64,000 nt of DNA from Streptomyces erythrochromogenes (lineage in GTDB: Bacteria > Actinomycetota > Actinomycetes > Streptomycetales > Streptomycetaceae), in contig NZ_CP108036.1 in NCBI RefSeq assembly GCF_036170895.1, positions 3,782,001 through 3,846,000 on the forward strand. Direction: 5' to 3'. Of this stretch, positions 56,052-64,000 are shown in pieces. Position numbers and translations under genes: made by a program. Every line of letters begins with the position of its first letter. Position 1 is the stretch's first letter. A model generated the notes under the pieces. The model did no database searches and was not told the origin of the DNA. It saw only the letters and a program-made list of their open reading frames with translations.

Positions 56052-56759
56052 TCAGCGCTTGGCGTGGCGCCCGCGCTGGCCCGGGGACTGCGGGCCGGTG
56101 CCGTCGGCGGCGACCGCCTCCGCGGCCTGCCCGGCGTTCGCCTTGGACTCCTTGCGGGCCTTCAGCACCTCGAAGACCACCGGGATGACCGAGACGAGGA
56201 CGATGCCGACGAGGATCGGCTCGACGTTCGTCTTGATGAACTCGATCTGGCCGAGCCAGTAGCCCGCGATGGTGACGCCCGCGCCCCAGCCGATGCCGCC
56301 GATGACGTTGTAGGTCAGGAAGGTGCGGTACTTCATCGTGCCGGCGCCCGCGACCATCGGGGCGAAGGTGCGGATGATCGGCACGAAGCGGGCGAGCACG
56401 ATGGCCTTGGGGCCGTGCTTGTCCATGAACTCGTGCGCCTTGTCCAGGTTCTCCCGCTTGAAGAGCTTGGAGTTCGGACGGTTGAAGAGCTTCGGCCCGA
56501 AGTACTTGCCGATCATGTAGCCGACCTGGTCGCCGATGATGGCGGCGGCGACGATCAGGGTGCAGACCAGCCACAGCGGCTGCTTGATGTACTGCCCGTC
56601 CGCGACCAGCAGGCCCGCGGTGAAGAGCAGGGAGTCGCCGGGAAGGAAGGCGAAGAGACCCGACTCGGCGAAGACGATGACCAGGATGCCGATCAGACCG
56701 AAGTGCGAGATCAGGTAGTCCGGGGACAGCCACTCAGGGCCGAGCGCAAGCGTATACAC
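56052..56759 (-). CDS. DedA-family membrane protein
   Basis: Protein of 235 residues from the GTG of VYTLALGPEWLSPDYL; upstream residues to a TTG at 56810 are possible but unconserved. DedA motifs are FAESGLFAFLPGDSLLFTAG, IGDQVGYMIGKYFG and ARFVPIIRTFAPMVAGAGTMKYRTF (re-entrant loop arginines). DedA proteins are membrane flippases, including some that recycle undecaprenyl phosphate. The C-terminal 40 residues are hydrophilic. Confidence 0.92.
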   Translation of the reverse strand: MYTLALGPEWLSPDYLISHFGLIGILVIVFAESGLFAFLPGDSLLFTAGLLVADGQYIKQPLWLVCTLIVAAAIIGDQVGYMIGKYFGPKLFNRPNSKLFKRENLDKAHEFMDKHGPKAIVLARFVPIIRTFAPMVAGAGTMKYRTFLTYNVIGGIGWGAGVTIAGYWLGQIEFIKTNVEPILVGIVLVSVIPVVFEVLKARKESKANAGQAAEAVAADGTGPQSPGQRGRHAKR

Positions 56760-56822
56760 GGGTTCCGGGCTCTCCTGGATCGAGGGGAAGTGCCGATGGG
56801 GGCGTTTCAATTATCAACGCAC

Positions 56823-56860
56823 ACGACCCCCGCCCGGTTCCAGGTACCGGCGGGGGTCGT
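56823..56860 (-). terminator. Hairpin after the TipA-like gene
   Basis: A perfect 12-bp stem ACGACCCCCGCC (56823-56834 with 56849-56860) lies 16 bp after the regulator stop. Confidence 0.78.
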
Positions 56861-56876
56861 CCGCGTGATGCTCCGT

Positions 56877-57635
56877 TTACACGTTGCGCACGCCGTTCGC
56901 GAGGATCGCGTCGCGCAGGTGCGCGGCGAAGCCCGGCTTCATCGCGTCGTAGAACGCCGTGAAGCGCTCGTCCGCCACGTACATCTCACCGAGGCACGTG
57001 TGCATCTCGTACGGGCAGTCGTAGAACCACTTGTGGATGTGCAGGCGGTGTTCCTCGGCCAGGTCCATCGCGCGCTCGCCGTCGGCGGGCTCGCCCGCGT
57101 CCATGGCCGCCACGTACCGGCGGCCCCATTCGGCGGACTCGTCCTGGATCCGCTGCCAGTCGTCCTTCGTGTACGAGGCCGCCCGGCGCTGCGACTCGGC
57201 GTACGCCTCGGTGTCGCCCCAGCGCTCCTCGACCTCCTGCGCGTGCTGCTCCGGGTCCTGGTCCCCGAAGACCTCGAACTTCTCCTCGGGCGTGAGGTTG
57301 ATGCCCATCTTCTTCGCCTCCATGGCGTGCTCAACGGCCTTGGCCATCTGCTGGAGCCGGGCGATCCGGTCGGTCAGCAGGGCATGCTGCCGGCGCAGAT
57401 GCTCCTGTGGGTCCGATTGCGGGTCGTCCAGCAGGACCGCGACCTCGTCGAGGGGGAAGCCGAGCTCCCGGTAGAACAGGATCCGCTGCAGCCGGTCCAG
57501 GTCGGCGTCGTCGTACCGCCGGTGTCCCGCGCTGCTGCGGCCGCTCGGGGAGAGCAGGCCGATCCCGTCGTAGTGGTGCAGGGTGCGCACCGTGACCCCG
57601 GCGAAACCGGCGACCTGGCCCACGGAGAAGCCCAT
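56877..57635 (-). CDS. TipA-like MerR regulator with TipAS domain
   Basis: Protein of 252 residues; ATG 57635 has GAGGAGGGA 6 bp upstream. The MerR domain (1-75) is SVGQVAGFAGVTVRTLHHYDGIGLLSPSGRSSAGHRRYDDADLDRL; a coiled coil (about 80-110) leads to the TipAS domain (about 120-252), with the characteristic WFYDCPYEMHTCLGEMYVADERF. The two Cys there are candidates for the covalent thiopeptide contact known from TipAL. It lies next to, but not in one unit with, the ABC efflux genes; whether it responds to thiopeptides is inferred. Confidence 0.87.
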   Translation of the reverse strand: MGFSVGQVAGFAGVTVRTLHHYDGIGLLSPSGRSSAGHRRYDDADLDRLQRILFYRELGFPLDEVAVLLDDPQSDPQEHLRRQHALLTDRIARLQQMAKAVEHAMEAKKMGINLTPEEKFEVFGDQDPEQHAQEVEERWGDTEAYAESQRRAASYTKDDWQRIQDESAEWGRRYVAAMDAGEPADGERAMDLAEEHRLHIHKWFYDCPYEMHTCLGEMYVADERFTAFYDAMKPGFAAHLRDAILANGVRNV

Positions 57636-57711
57636 TTCTTCCCTCCTCTGCTCGGGTACGCCCTTCACTGTGGTTCCTCACGCCGCGTGAGGTGCAAGTC
57701 CTCTTCGGCGG

Positions 57712-58490
57712 CTACCTGCTCAGGCCCCGGTAGCGGCCCACCGCCAGCGGGAAGAAGACCGCGAGCAGCAGGAGCGGCCAGGCGACCGCCAGCAGGGCCG
57801 CGTGGTCGGCGGCCCATGACGGGGGCGCCGCGGCCGGGTTGCCGAACAGGTCGCGGACGGCGGTGGCCGTCGCCGAGAGCGGGTTCCATTCCACCACCGC
57901 GCCCAGCCAGCCCGGCATCGACTCCGGCGTGGCGAACGCGTTGGACAGGAAGCCCACCGGCCACACCAGGATCTGCACCGCCTGCACCAGCTCCGGTCGG
58001 CCCGCGACCATGCCGAGCCAGATCCCGATCCACAGCATCGCGAAGCGCAGCAGCAGGAGCAGCCCGAAGGCCAGCAGGGCGGCGGCCGCGCCGCCGTGCC
58101 AGCGCCAGCCGAGCAGCAGCCCGACCCCGGCCAGGACCAGCAGTCCGACGGCCGACTGGAGCATGTCGGCGACGCTGCGGCCCACCAGGACCGCCGAGGA
58201 GGACATCGGCATGGCGCGGAAGCGGTCGATCACCCCCTTGTTCAGGTCCTGGGTGACGGCCGTCATGGTGGCCTCCAGCCCGAAGGCCATGGTGAGGGCG
58301 AGCATCCCCGGGACCAGGAACTCGACGTACTCGCCGTCGATGCCGCGGCCGCCGCCCACCAGGAAGCCGAACATCAGCAGCATCATCACGGGGAAGACCA
58401 GGCCGACGAGCATCTGGACCGGCTGGCGGGCCCAGTGCGACAGCTCGCGCCGGGTCATCGTCCAGGAGTCCGGGACCACCCATGCCGCGC

Positions 58491-58494
<4 letters not shown>
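57712..58494 (-). CDS. ABC-2 type drug-efflux permease
   Basis: Protein of 260 residues with six membrane segments (from about residue 27) typical of ABC2_membrane, including [41 protein letters not shown] and [20 protein letters not shown]. The start overlaps the ATPase stop (ATGA), so the two are coupled. The pair resembles the DrrA/DrrB daunorubicin exporter; substrate unknown. Confidence 0.92.
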
Positions 58495-59423
<929 letters not shown>

Positions 59424-59436
59424 TCCCCACCCATCA

Positions 59437-59503
59437 CTAGTCAAATTTGATTACCGCGAGCCGCAAAGGTAATGCCCACCCGCGGGCTAGTCAAACTTGA
59501 TTA
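59437..59503. promoter_or_regulatory. Duplicated PadR-type operator
   Basis: CTAGTCAAATTTGATTA (59437-59453) and CTAGTCAAACTTGATTA (59487-59503) differ at one base and are 50 bp apart. Each has a TCAAATTTGA-type palindromic core. The second overlaps the padR stop codon; the first lies just upstream of the ATPase gene. They stand out as AT-rich in this DNA. Confidence 0.75.
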
Positions 59504-60115
59504 GGCGTAGGGGTTCTCCTGGCCCTCCGCCAACACCCCCACGAACGGTTCGCCGCCCTCGCCCGCGAAGGAGTACGCGCCCCCTTCGATCCGGGCGATC
59601 AGCCCCCGCGTCCACTCCGCCTCAGCGTCCGCGGAATGGACCCACATGTGCATGATCTCGCCGATGTGGCCCAGCTCCTCCGGGCCGCCCTCCGGCGTGT
59701 AGTAGTCGGTCACCGACGACCGCCACCCCGCAAGCTTCGCCAGCCGCTCCCGGAGCAGCCCGAGCACGTCCTCGCGCGGGAGGTCGACCATGAAGCCGAT
59801 CGCCGCCGACAGCACGTCCGTCTTCTGGTCGTACGCCGCGAGCGCCTCGCGCAGCAGCCTGAAGTACTCCTCCCGGCCGGCGTCCGTCACCTCGTACTCG
59901 GTGCGCGGCGGTCCGCCCGCCGCGCTCGGCGCCACCTCGTGGGCGTGCAGGACGCCCTGCTTCGCCATCTGCTTGAGCGCGTGGTAGATCGATCCCGGCT
60001 TGGTGTTCGACCACTCGTGGGCGCCCCAGTACTCCAGGTCGTTGCGCACCTGGTAACCGTGGGCCCGCCCGTGCTGGCGGACGGCACCGAGGACAAGAAG
60101 CCGGATCGCTGACAT
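59501..60115 (-). CDS. PadR-family transcriptional regulator
   Basis: Protein of 204 residues. The PadR winged helix occupies about 1-90: LLVLGAVRQHGRAHGYQVRNDLEYWGAHEWSNTKPGSIYHALKQMAKQGVL and EYEVTDAGREEYFRLL. The C-terminal helices form the dimerisation and ligand region. TAGCCT lies six bases before the ATG, suggesting a leaderless transcript. Its neighbours are the drug-efflux ABC genes, the usual PadR arrangement (as LmrR-LmrCD), with drug binding relieving repression. Confidence 0.93.
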   Translation of the reverse strand: MSAIRLLVLGAVRQHGRAHGYQVRNDLEYWGAHEWSNTKPGSIYHALKQMAKQGVLHAHEVAPSAAGGPPRTEYEVTDAGREEYFRLLREALAAYDQKTDVLSAAIGFMVDLPREDVLGLLRERLAKLAGWRSSVTDYYTPEGGPEELGHIGEIMHMWVHSADAEAEWTRGLIARIEGGAYSFAGEGGEPFVGVLAEGQENPYA

Positions 60116-60175
60116 GGGGCCAGGCTAAGCCCCGGCCGTCAGGCCCCTCGCCCGGCCCTTCGCCCGGCTCTTCGC

Positions 60176-60688
60176 CTAGCCCATCGCCTTGGTGCCGTCG
60201 ATGGATTCGCGGACGATGTCCGCGTGGCCCGCGTGCCGGGCGAACTCCTCCACCAGGTGCAGCAGCATCCAGCGGATCGAGACCTTTGCGTCCTTGGGGA
60301 ACCACGGCGCCGGCGGCAGCGGGAACGTCATGTCCAGGCTCGCCACGGCGGCGACGAAGGCCTCCGTCTCCTGTCGGACCCCGTCCCAGAAGGCCAGCAC
60401 GGACGGGATGGACTCGCCGTCGACGAGGCGGAAGCTGTCGCCGTAGCTCGCCTCGTCGCGCAGCCGCTCGTTCGGCCGCTGCTGCGCCAGCCGCAGCCAG
60501 TTCAGCTCGACCTCCGCCACGTGCTTCAGCAGCCCGGACAGGCTGAGCTCGCTGGCGCTCGGGCGGCTCGCCGCCTGCTCCTCGTCGAGCCCGAGGAGCG
60601 CCTCGCGGATCGCCGTGCGCTGGGCCTCGACGAAGGCGAGGAGCGTGCCGCGCTCGTCGCCGAGGACCTCGGTGGAAATCTGGGCCAT
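60176..60688 (-). CDS. DinB/DUF664-family metal-binding protein
   Basis: Protein of 170 residues; the ATG of MAQISTEVLGDERGTLLAF follows AGAGGCGG. The four-helix DinB fold shows the three metal-ligand His in LSGLLKHVAEVE and LLHLVEEFARHAGHADIVRE. Family members include mycothiol- and bacillithiol-dependent transferases, so a mycothiol-linked reaction is plausible; no specific substrate can be named. Confidence 0.88.
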   Translation of the reverse strand: MAQISTEVLGDERGTLLAFVEAQRTAIREALLGLDEEQAASRPSASELSLSGLLKHVAEVELNWLRLAQQRPNERLRDEASYGDSFRLVDGESIPSVLAFWDGVRQETEAFVAAVASLDMTFPLPPAPWFPKDAKVSIRWMLLHLVEEFARHAGHADIVRESIDGTKAMG

Positions 60689-60772
60689 GACCGGACCGCC
60701 TCTGCGTGGTGTCGCCGGGGGCGTCTCCCCCGACAACCCCAACATTACGGAGCGATGCGGTCAGTTCCTGTC

Positions 60773-62872
60773 CTAGTTGGCCGTTCCGTTCGGCGAGACT
60801 TGATCGTCCGGCCGGATCGCGGGCAGCGCGGTGGCGGGCTTCGGCAGCAGGGCCTTGGTGAGGTCCTGCTTGCCCGTCGGGTCGAGCCCGTACATCGCCT
60901 CGTAGATCTTGCGGACGGCCGGCCCGGAGGCCCCGGAGCCGGTGCCGCCCTGGGAGATCGTCATGACGATCGCGTAGTCCTCGGTGTACGAGGCGAACCA
61001 CGAGGTGGTCTGCTTGCCCTGGACCTCGGCCGTGCCGGTCTTGGCGTGCATCGGGATCTGCTTCTGCGGCCAGCCTCCGAAGCGCCAGGCGGCGCTGCCG
61101 TCGGTGGCCACGCCGGCGAGGGCCTTGTCGATGTTGTCGCGCGTCCTGGCGTCCATCGGGAGCTTGCCCGCCTCCTTGGGGGCGATCTCCTTCACCGACG
61201 TCCCGTCGGCGCTGACGATCGCCTTGCCGACGCTCGGCTGGTGCAGGGTGCCGCCGTTGGCGATGGCCGCGTAGACGGACGTCATCTGCAGCGGGGTGAC
61301 GAGGGTGTCGCCCTGTCCGATCGAGTAGTTGATCGCGTCACCCTCGCGCAGCTGGTTGCCCTGGCGGCAGTTCTCGTAGGCGATCTTCTCGGCGAAGCTG
61401 CCGTTCTTCTTGCCGTCCCGGCACCAGGCGTCCTTGTTGGCGTCGAAGAAGTCCTGCTTCCACTTCCGGTCGGGGATCCGGCCGGGCACCTCGTTGGGCA
61501 GGTCGACGCCGGTGCGCTTGCCCAGACCGAAGTCGTGCGCCGTCTTGAAGAACCAGTCGTTCGGGTCCTTCTTCGGCTTGATGCCCCCGTCCTTCTTCCA
61601 TTCCTGGTCGGCGATCAGGTAGTAGACCGTGTCGCAGGAGACCTCCAGGGCCCGGCCGATGGTGATGTCGCCGTGGCCCTGCGACTCGAAGTTCGTGAAG
61701 GTCTGGTTGCCCACCGAGTACGAGCTGGGGCAGGGGTAGCGGTTGTTGAAGGGGTAGCCGGCGTTGACCGCGGCGGTCGAGGTGACCACCTTGAAGATGG
61801 AGCCCGGCGCCGCCTGCCCCTGGATCGCCCGGTTCAGCAGCGGGTAGTTGGACTCCTTGTCGGTGAGGGAGGCGTAGTCCTTCGCGGAGATGCCGCCCAC
61901 CCACGCGTTGGGGTCGTAGGTCGGGTTCGAGGCCATCGCCACGATCCGGCCCGTCTTGGTCTCCATCACCACGACCGCGCCCGAGTCGGCCTCGTAGTTG
62001 CGGCCGGTGTTCTTGTCGTGCACCTTTCGGGCGTCGATCATCGCGTTGTTCAGCTCGCGCTCGGCGACCGCCTGCACGCGGGAGTCGATCGAGGTCACGA
62101 CGTTCGAGCCGGGCTGCGCCGGGTCGGTCTGGCCCTGCCCGATGACGCGGCCGAGGTTGTCCACCTCGTAGCGGGTGATGCCGGCCTTGCCCCGCAGGTC
62201 CTTGTCGTAGGTGCGCTCCAGCCCGGAGCGGCCCACCTGGTCGGAGCGCAGGTACGGGGAGTCGGTCTTCTTCGCCTTGGCGATCTCCTCGTCGGTGACC
62301 GGGGAGAGGTATCCCAGCACCTGGGAGGTGTTGGCCTGGTCCGGGGCGGCGTAGCGGCGCAGCGCGGTCGCCTCGGCCGTGATGCCCGGGAAGTCCTCGG
62401 GGTGCTCACGGATCTGCAGGGCCTGCTCCGTGGTCGCCTCGTCGCTGACCGGGATCGGCTGGTAGGGGGAGCCGTTCCAGCAGGGCTGCTTGGTCTTGGA
62501 GTCGCAGAGCCGGACCTTGTCGATGACCTCCTGGGGGTCCATGCCGAGGACACCGGCGAGCCGGGTCAGGACGGACTTGCCCTTGTCCTTCATGGTCAGC
62601 AGCTCGGTACGGCTGGCGGAGACCACCAGGTGGGTGGCGTTGTCGGCGAGCGGGACCCCGCGCGAGTCGAGGATCGAGCCGCGCACGGCCGGCTGGACCA
62701 CCTGCTGGACGTGGTTGTTCTTCGCCTCGTCCGTGTATTCCGTGCCGTTGCGGATCTGGAGGTACCACAGCCGTCCGCCCAGCGTGAGCAGGAGGGAGAA
62801 GACCACGACCTGGATGACGACGAGCCGGTTCTGGACCCGAGGGGTCCGGCCGGTCTCCGGTATGTTGCTCAA
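60773..62872 (-). CDS. Class B penicillin-binding protein 2-type transpeptidase
   Basis: Protein of 699 residues from TTG 62872, with GGGGGAG 6 bp upstream. One N-terminal membrane segment (about 15-38), a dimerisation/pedestal region (60-250) and the transpeptidase domain (about 290-660) are visible. Catalytic motifs are S358-K361 in APGSIFKVV, a SCD variant of SxN in LEVSCDTVYY, and KTG in MHAKTGTAEV. TAGACT about 50 bp upstream could be the -10. Unlike many PBP2 genes it lies outside an mre/rod cluster, so its role in growth or sporulation is unclear. Confidence 0.92.
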   Translation of the reverse strand: MSNIPETGRTPRVQNRLVVIQVVVFSLLLTLGGRLWYLQIRNGTEYTDEAKNNHVQQVVQPAVRGSILDSRGVPLADNATHLVVSASRTELLTMKDKGKSVLTRLAGVLGMDPQEVIDKVRLCDSKTKQPCWNGSPYQPIPVSDEATTEQALQIREHPEDFPGITAEATALRRYAAPDQANTSQVLGYLSPVTDEEIAKAKKTDSPYLRSDQVGRSGLERTYDKDLRGKAGITRYEVDNLGRVIGQGQTDPAQPGSNVVTSIDSRVQAVAERELNNAMIDARKVHDKNTGRNYEADSGAVVVMETKTGRIVAMASNPTYDPNAWVGGISAKDYASLTDKESNYPLLNRAIQGQAAPGSIFKVVTSTAAVNAGYPFNNRYPCPSSYSVGNQTFTNFESQGHGDITIGRALEVSCDTVYYLIADQEWKKDGGIKPKKDPNDWFFKTAHDFGLGKRTGVDLPNEVPGRIPDRKWKQDFFDANKDAWCRDGKKNGSFAEKIAYENCRQGNQLREGDAINYSIGQGDTLVTPLQMTSVYAAIANGGTLHQPSVGKAIVSADGTSVKEIAPKEAGKLPMDARTRDNIDKALAGVATDGSAAWRFGGWPQKQIPMHAKTGTAEVQGKQTTSWFASYTEDYAIVMTISQGGTGSGASGPAVRKIYEAMYGLDPTGKQDLTKALLPKPATALPAIRPDDQVSPNGTAN

Positions 62873-62933
62873 CTCGATCTCCCCCGGGCGGCTGCCTACG
62901 CCCGGTCGAGTCTAGGGGTGTCCGGACCCTTGA

Positions 62934-64000
62934 TCAGAACGGGAAGGCCGTCCGCCCGTGCTGTACGGAGATCCACTTCTGGGTGGTGAACGCCTCGACC
63001 GTGGCCTCGCCGTTGAGCCGGCCCAGACCCGAGGCCTTCTCCCCGCCGAAGGCGGCCAGCGGCTCGTCCCCGATCGTGGAGTCGTTGACGTGGATCATCC
63101 CCGTCTCGATCCGCTGGGCGAAGCGGACGCCACGCTCCACGTCCCGGGTGTGCACGGCGCCGCTGAGCCCGTACGGGGTCGCGTTGGCCAGCCGTACGGC
63201 CTCGTCCTCGCCGTCGAAGACCACCAGCAGGGCCACCGGTCCGAAGATCTCCTGGCCCAGCAGCGGGGAGTCCTCGGGGATCCCGGCGAGCACCGTCGGC
63301 TCGACCAGGTTGCCGCGCGTAGACCCCCGGACGAGTGCCTGCGCGCCGGATTCCACGGCCTGGTCCACGAGCGCGGTGAGGGCGTCGGCCTGGAAGGAGT
63401 TGATCAGCGGGCCGATGTGGGTGTCGGCCTCGTGCGGGTCGCCCGTCTTCAGGCTCCGTACGCGGGCGGTGAACTTCTCGGTGAACTCCTCGGCGACGGA
63501 AGCGTCGACCAGGATCCGGTTGGCGGCCATGCAGACCTGGCCCTGGTAGACGAAGCGGCTGAAGACGGCCGCGTCCACCGCGTAGTCGAGGTCGGCGTCG
63601 TCGAGGACGACGAGCGCGCTGTTGCCGCTGAGCTCCAGGACCGTGCGCTTGAAGTGGCGGGCGGCGACCGCGCCGACGTGCCGGCCGACCCGGTCCGACC
63701 CGGCGAAGGAGATCACTTTGGGGACGGGGTGCGTCAGGAGCGCGTCGCCTATCTCGGCGATGTCGGTGACCAGCACGTTCAGCAGGCCGGCCGGGAGTCC
63801 CGCGTCCTCGAAGATCTTGGCTATCACCCCGCCGCCCACGACGGGGGCGTTCTGGTTGGGCTTCACGACGACCGCGTTGCCCAGGGCCAGGGCCGGCGCG
63901 ACCGACTTCAGGGTGACCAGGAAGGGGAAGTTGAAGGGGCTGATCACGGTGACGACGCCGACGGGCAGCCGCTGGACCCGGTTCTCCTTGCCCTCGACCG
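62934..64000 (-). CDS. Aldehyde dehydrogenase, truncated by the window edge
   Basis: The open frame continues to base 64000 without a stop, so the N-terminus is outside; the Met at 63947 is internal. At least 355 residues are visible: TVISPFNFPFLVTLKSVAPALALGNAVVVKPNQ (NAD-binding), FAGSDRVGRHVGAVAARH, ELSGNSALVV (catalytic Glu) and YQGQVCMAANRILV (catalytic Cys). The pattern is nearest to benzaldehyde/vanillin-type dehydrogenases. Substrate unknown. Confidence 0.92.
   Translation of the reverse strand, partial: VEGKENRVQRLPVGVVTVISPFNFPFLVTLKSVAPALALGNAVVVKPNQNAPVVGGGVIAKIFEDAGLPAGLLNVLVTDIAEIGDALLTHPVPKVISFAGSDRVGRHVGAVAARHFKRTVLELSGNSALVVLDDADLDYAVDAAVFSRFVYQGQVCMAANRILVDASVAEEFTEKFTARVRSLKTGDPHEADTHIGPLINSFQADALTALVDQAVESGAQALVRGSTRGNLVEPTVLAGIPEDSPLLGQEIFGPVALLVVFDGEDEAVRLANATPYGLSGAVHTRDVERGVRFAQRIETGMIHVNDSTIGDEPLAAFGGEKASGLGRLNGEATVEAFTTQKWISVQHGRTAFPF

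Noticed and set aside
60773..62872. mreB-mreC-mreD-pbp2-rodA morphogenesis cluster
   Set aside because: Neighbouring genes are DinB and aldehyde dehydrogenase; no mre or rod gene is in the window.

Overview
The window is chromosomal DNA from a Streptomyces (Actinomycetota). It is very GC-rich throughout. GTG and TTG starts are common, translational overlaps of the ATGA/GTGA type are frequent, and many genes appear leaderless. The gene order matches, from memory, the conserved Streptomyces core stretch that runs from the sigE-cseABC envelope-stress operon through clpC, lsr2, panC-nadBC-coaX, the fol genes, ftsH, hpt and tilS to ppa. I see no tRNA, rRNA, CRISPR array, transposase, prophage or secondary-metabolite cluster.

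Layout. 1-2511: end of cseA, then cseB and cseC (envelope-stress two-component system). 2566-7689: a membrane-anchored LamG-like protein, a secreted M23 endopeptidase with a structured leader, and a large NACHT/leucine-rich NTPase. 7768-11657: clpC, a small conserved protein, and the nucleoid protein lsr2. 11823-15448: GNAT acetyltransferase, BlaI-type repressor, small membrane protein, DUF397 protein and a PLP lyase. 15557-20974: a cofactor block (Rossmann protein, panC, nadB, nadC, coaX) making NAD and coenzyme A precursors, with overlapping or near-overlapping genes. 21041-28427: ArsR-like regulator, secreted M28 aminopeptidase, MidA-like methyltransferase, a NarL-type kinase/regulator pair, and a blasticidin-deaminase-like plus ASCH fusion. 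28504-35326: two PH-domain membrane proteins, an orphan NuoD, arylamine N-acetyltransferase, an imine-reductase-like enzyme divergent from a TetR regulator, and a coiled-coil membrane protein.

35424-42088: a glycine-betaine/choline-type ABC importer (binding lipoprotein, two permeases, divergent ATPase), a membrane esterase, and an MprF/LysX-like lipid-modifying membrane enzyme. 42250-46483: the folate block (folP, NTF2-like, folB, folK, DUF3180, then folE on the other strand), interrupted by a frameshifted and truncated intein-like homing-endonuclease remnant. 46589-53454, leftward: dacB, a zinc metalloprotease, tilS, hpt and ftsH (cell wall, tRNA decoding, purine salvage, membrane proteolysis). 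53618-60688: ppa, a ThrE-type exporter, DedA, a TipA-like MerR regulator, and a PadR-ABC drug-efflux operon with a duplicated operator; then DinB. 60773-64000: a class B penicillin-binding protein and an aldehyde dehydrogenase cut by the window edge.

The most unusual items are the NACHT protein, the deaminase-ASCH fusion, the homing-endonuclease remnant beside folE, the leader with competing hairpins upstream of the M23 peptidase, and several clear palindromic operators next to regulator genes.
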